Source of the DNA: an uncultured Coriobacteriaceae bacterium
Lineage (GTDB): Bacteria > Actinomycetota > Coriobacteriia > Coriobacteriales > UMGS124
Assembly (NCBI GenBank): GCA_900555105.1
Contig: USJP01000118.1
Coordinates: 1-5,808 of the forward strand
Direction of reading: 5' to 3'
DNA length: 5,808 nucleotides
The notes beneath the pieces are model-generated. The model was not told where the DNA came from, searched no databases, and saw only the letters and a program-made list of their open reading frames with translations. A program made the position numbers and the translations under genes. Of this stretch, positions 5,661 to 5,808 are shown in pieces (within the stretch, counting starts at the first letter, position 1; every line of letters begins with the position of its first letter).

Positions 5661-5684
5661 GCCGGCGCACAGCCTTGTGCCGGC
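5661..5684 (+). other. Stem-loop in the leader of the Tat-protein gene
   Basis: GCCGGC (5661-5666) pairs with GCCGGC (5679-5684), with a further ACA/TGT pairing inside after a two-base bulge, leaving a GCCT loop. It lies about 18 bases before the AAGGGGG ribosome-binding site and has no T-run. It may stabilise the leader or modulate translation, or be chance in GC-rich sequence. Confidence 0.3.
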
Positions 5685-5714
5685 GGGCAAGATGTCTTAT
5701 AAGGGGGACATCGT

Positions 5715-5808
5715 ATGTCTGCAATGAAGAATGTTGATCTGAGCCGTCGTAGCTTTATCGCCGGTGCCGCGCTGGCAGCCGGTGCCGCGGGCGTCGCTGG
5801 GGCAGTGC
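5715..5808 (+). CDS. N-terminus of a Tat-exported protein, probably a redox enzyme (3' truncated by the window)
   Basis: The first 31 residues begin MSAMKNVDLSRRSFIAGAAL and continue as an Ala/Gly-rich hydrophobic stretch (to GVAGAV). LSRRSFIAG is a classic twin-arginine motif (R11 and R12), followed by the weakly hydrophobic segment typical of Tat signals. The mature protein would be exported folded across the membrane, usually with a bound cofactor. In gut actinobacteria such signals most often precede FAD-dependent reductases (fumarate or urocanate reductase-like) or molybdopterin oxidoreductases; too little sequence is present to choose. ATG at 5715 is preferred to 5724 because AAGGGGG lies seven bases before it. 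The promoter candidate at 5584-5612, the palindrome at 5565-5579 and the leader hairpin lie directly upstream. Confidence 0.85.
   Translation, partial: MSAMKNVDLSRRSFIAGAALAAGAAGVAGAV

Noticed and set aside
5497..5727. 76-residue plus-strand frame before the Tat gene
   Set aside because: It spans the palindrome, promoter and leader hairpin, overlaps the start of the Tat gene out of frame, and has no ribosome-binding site.

Overview
The window looks like chromosomal DNA of a moderately to highly GC-rich actinobacterium, most likely a gut Coriobacteriia/Eggerthellaceae-type organism. This is an inference from three things: GC-rich flanking codons, a DUF4143-type ATPase, and a twin-arginine (Tat) signal peptide of the kind seen in the large respiratory oxidoreductase sets of that group. 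No rRNA, tRNA, CRISPR array, transposase, integrase or phage structural gene was recognised.

Layout. (1) 1-171 (+) is the 3' end of an unrecognised gene with very GC-rich third codon positions. (2) 172-466 is a convergent intergenic region with two hairpins; the stronger one (414-446) is the probable end of the leftward operon. (3) 3850 down to 467 (-) is a leftward operon. It encodes an SPFH-domain protein with a C-terminal zinc ribbon, a four-helix membrane protein whose GTG start lies two bases past the SPFH stop, a doubtful 77-residue ORF, and a protein combining an N-terminal zinc ribbon, a helical TPR-like middle and a C-terminal CFI-box-type domain. (4) 3851-4150 is a divergent control region. 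Toward the operon it carries a promoter-like TTGACA-16-TAACCT whose spacer contains nine consecutive C. Toward the ATPase gene it carries four direct repeats with an exact 23-bp period. (5) 4151-5452 (+) is an AAA-type ATPase with a C-terminal DUF4143/PD-(D/E)xK-like part. (6) 5453-5714 holds a weak terminator candidate, a 15-bp palindrome, a good sigma-70-like promoter and a leader hairpin. These lead into (7) a Tat-exported protein starting at 5715 and cut by the window edge.

How the genes may work together. The operon has the ingredients of a membrane-surveillance or membrane-remodelling module: a membrane-associated SPFH scaffold, a polytopic membrane partner, and a zinc-ribbon/TPR adaptor. 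SPFH/zinc-ribbon proteins of this type (YdjI of Bacillus subtilis) link PspA to the membrane, but no PspA homologue is present here. The combination with a CFI-box protein and a homopolymer inside the promoter spacer is the most unusual part of the window. The ATPase is a separate unit with its own repeat-rich control region. The Tat gene is probably a respiratory enzyme unrelated to the rest.
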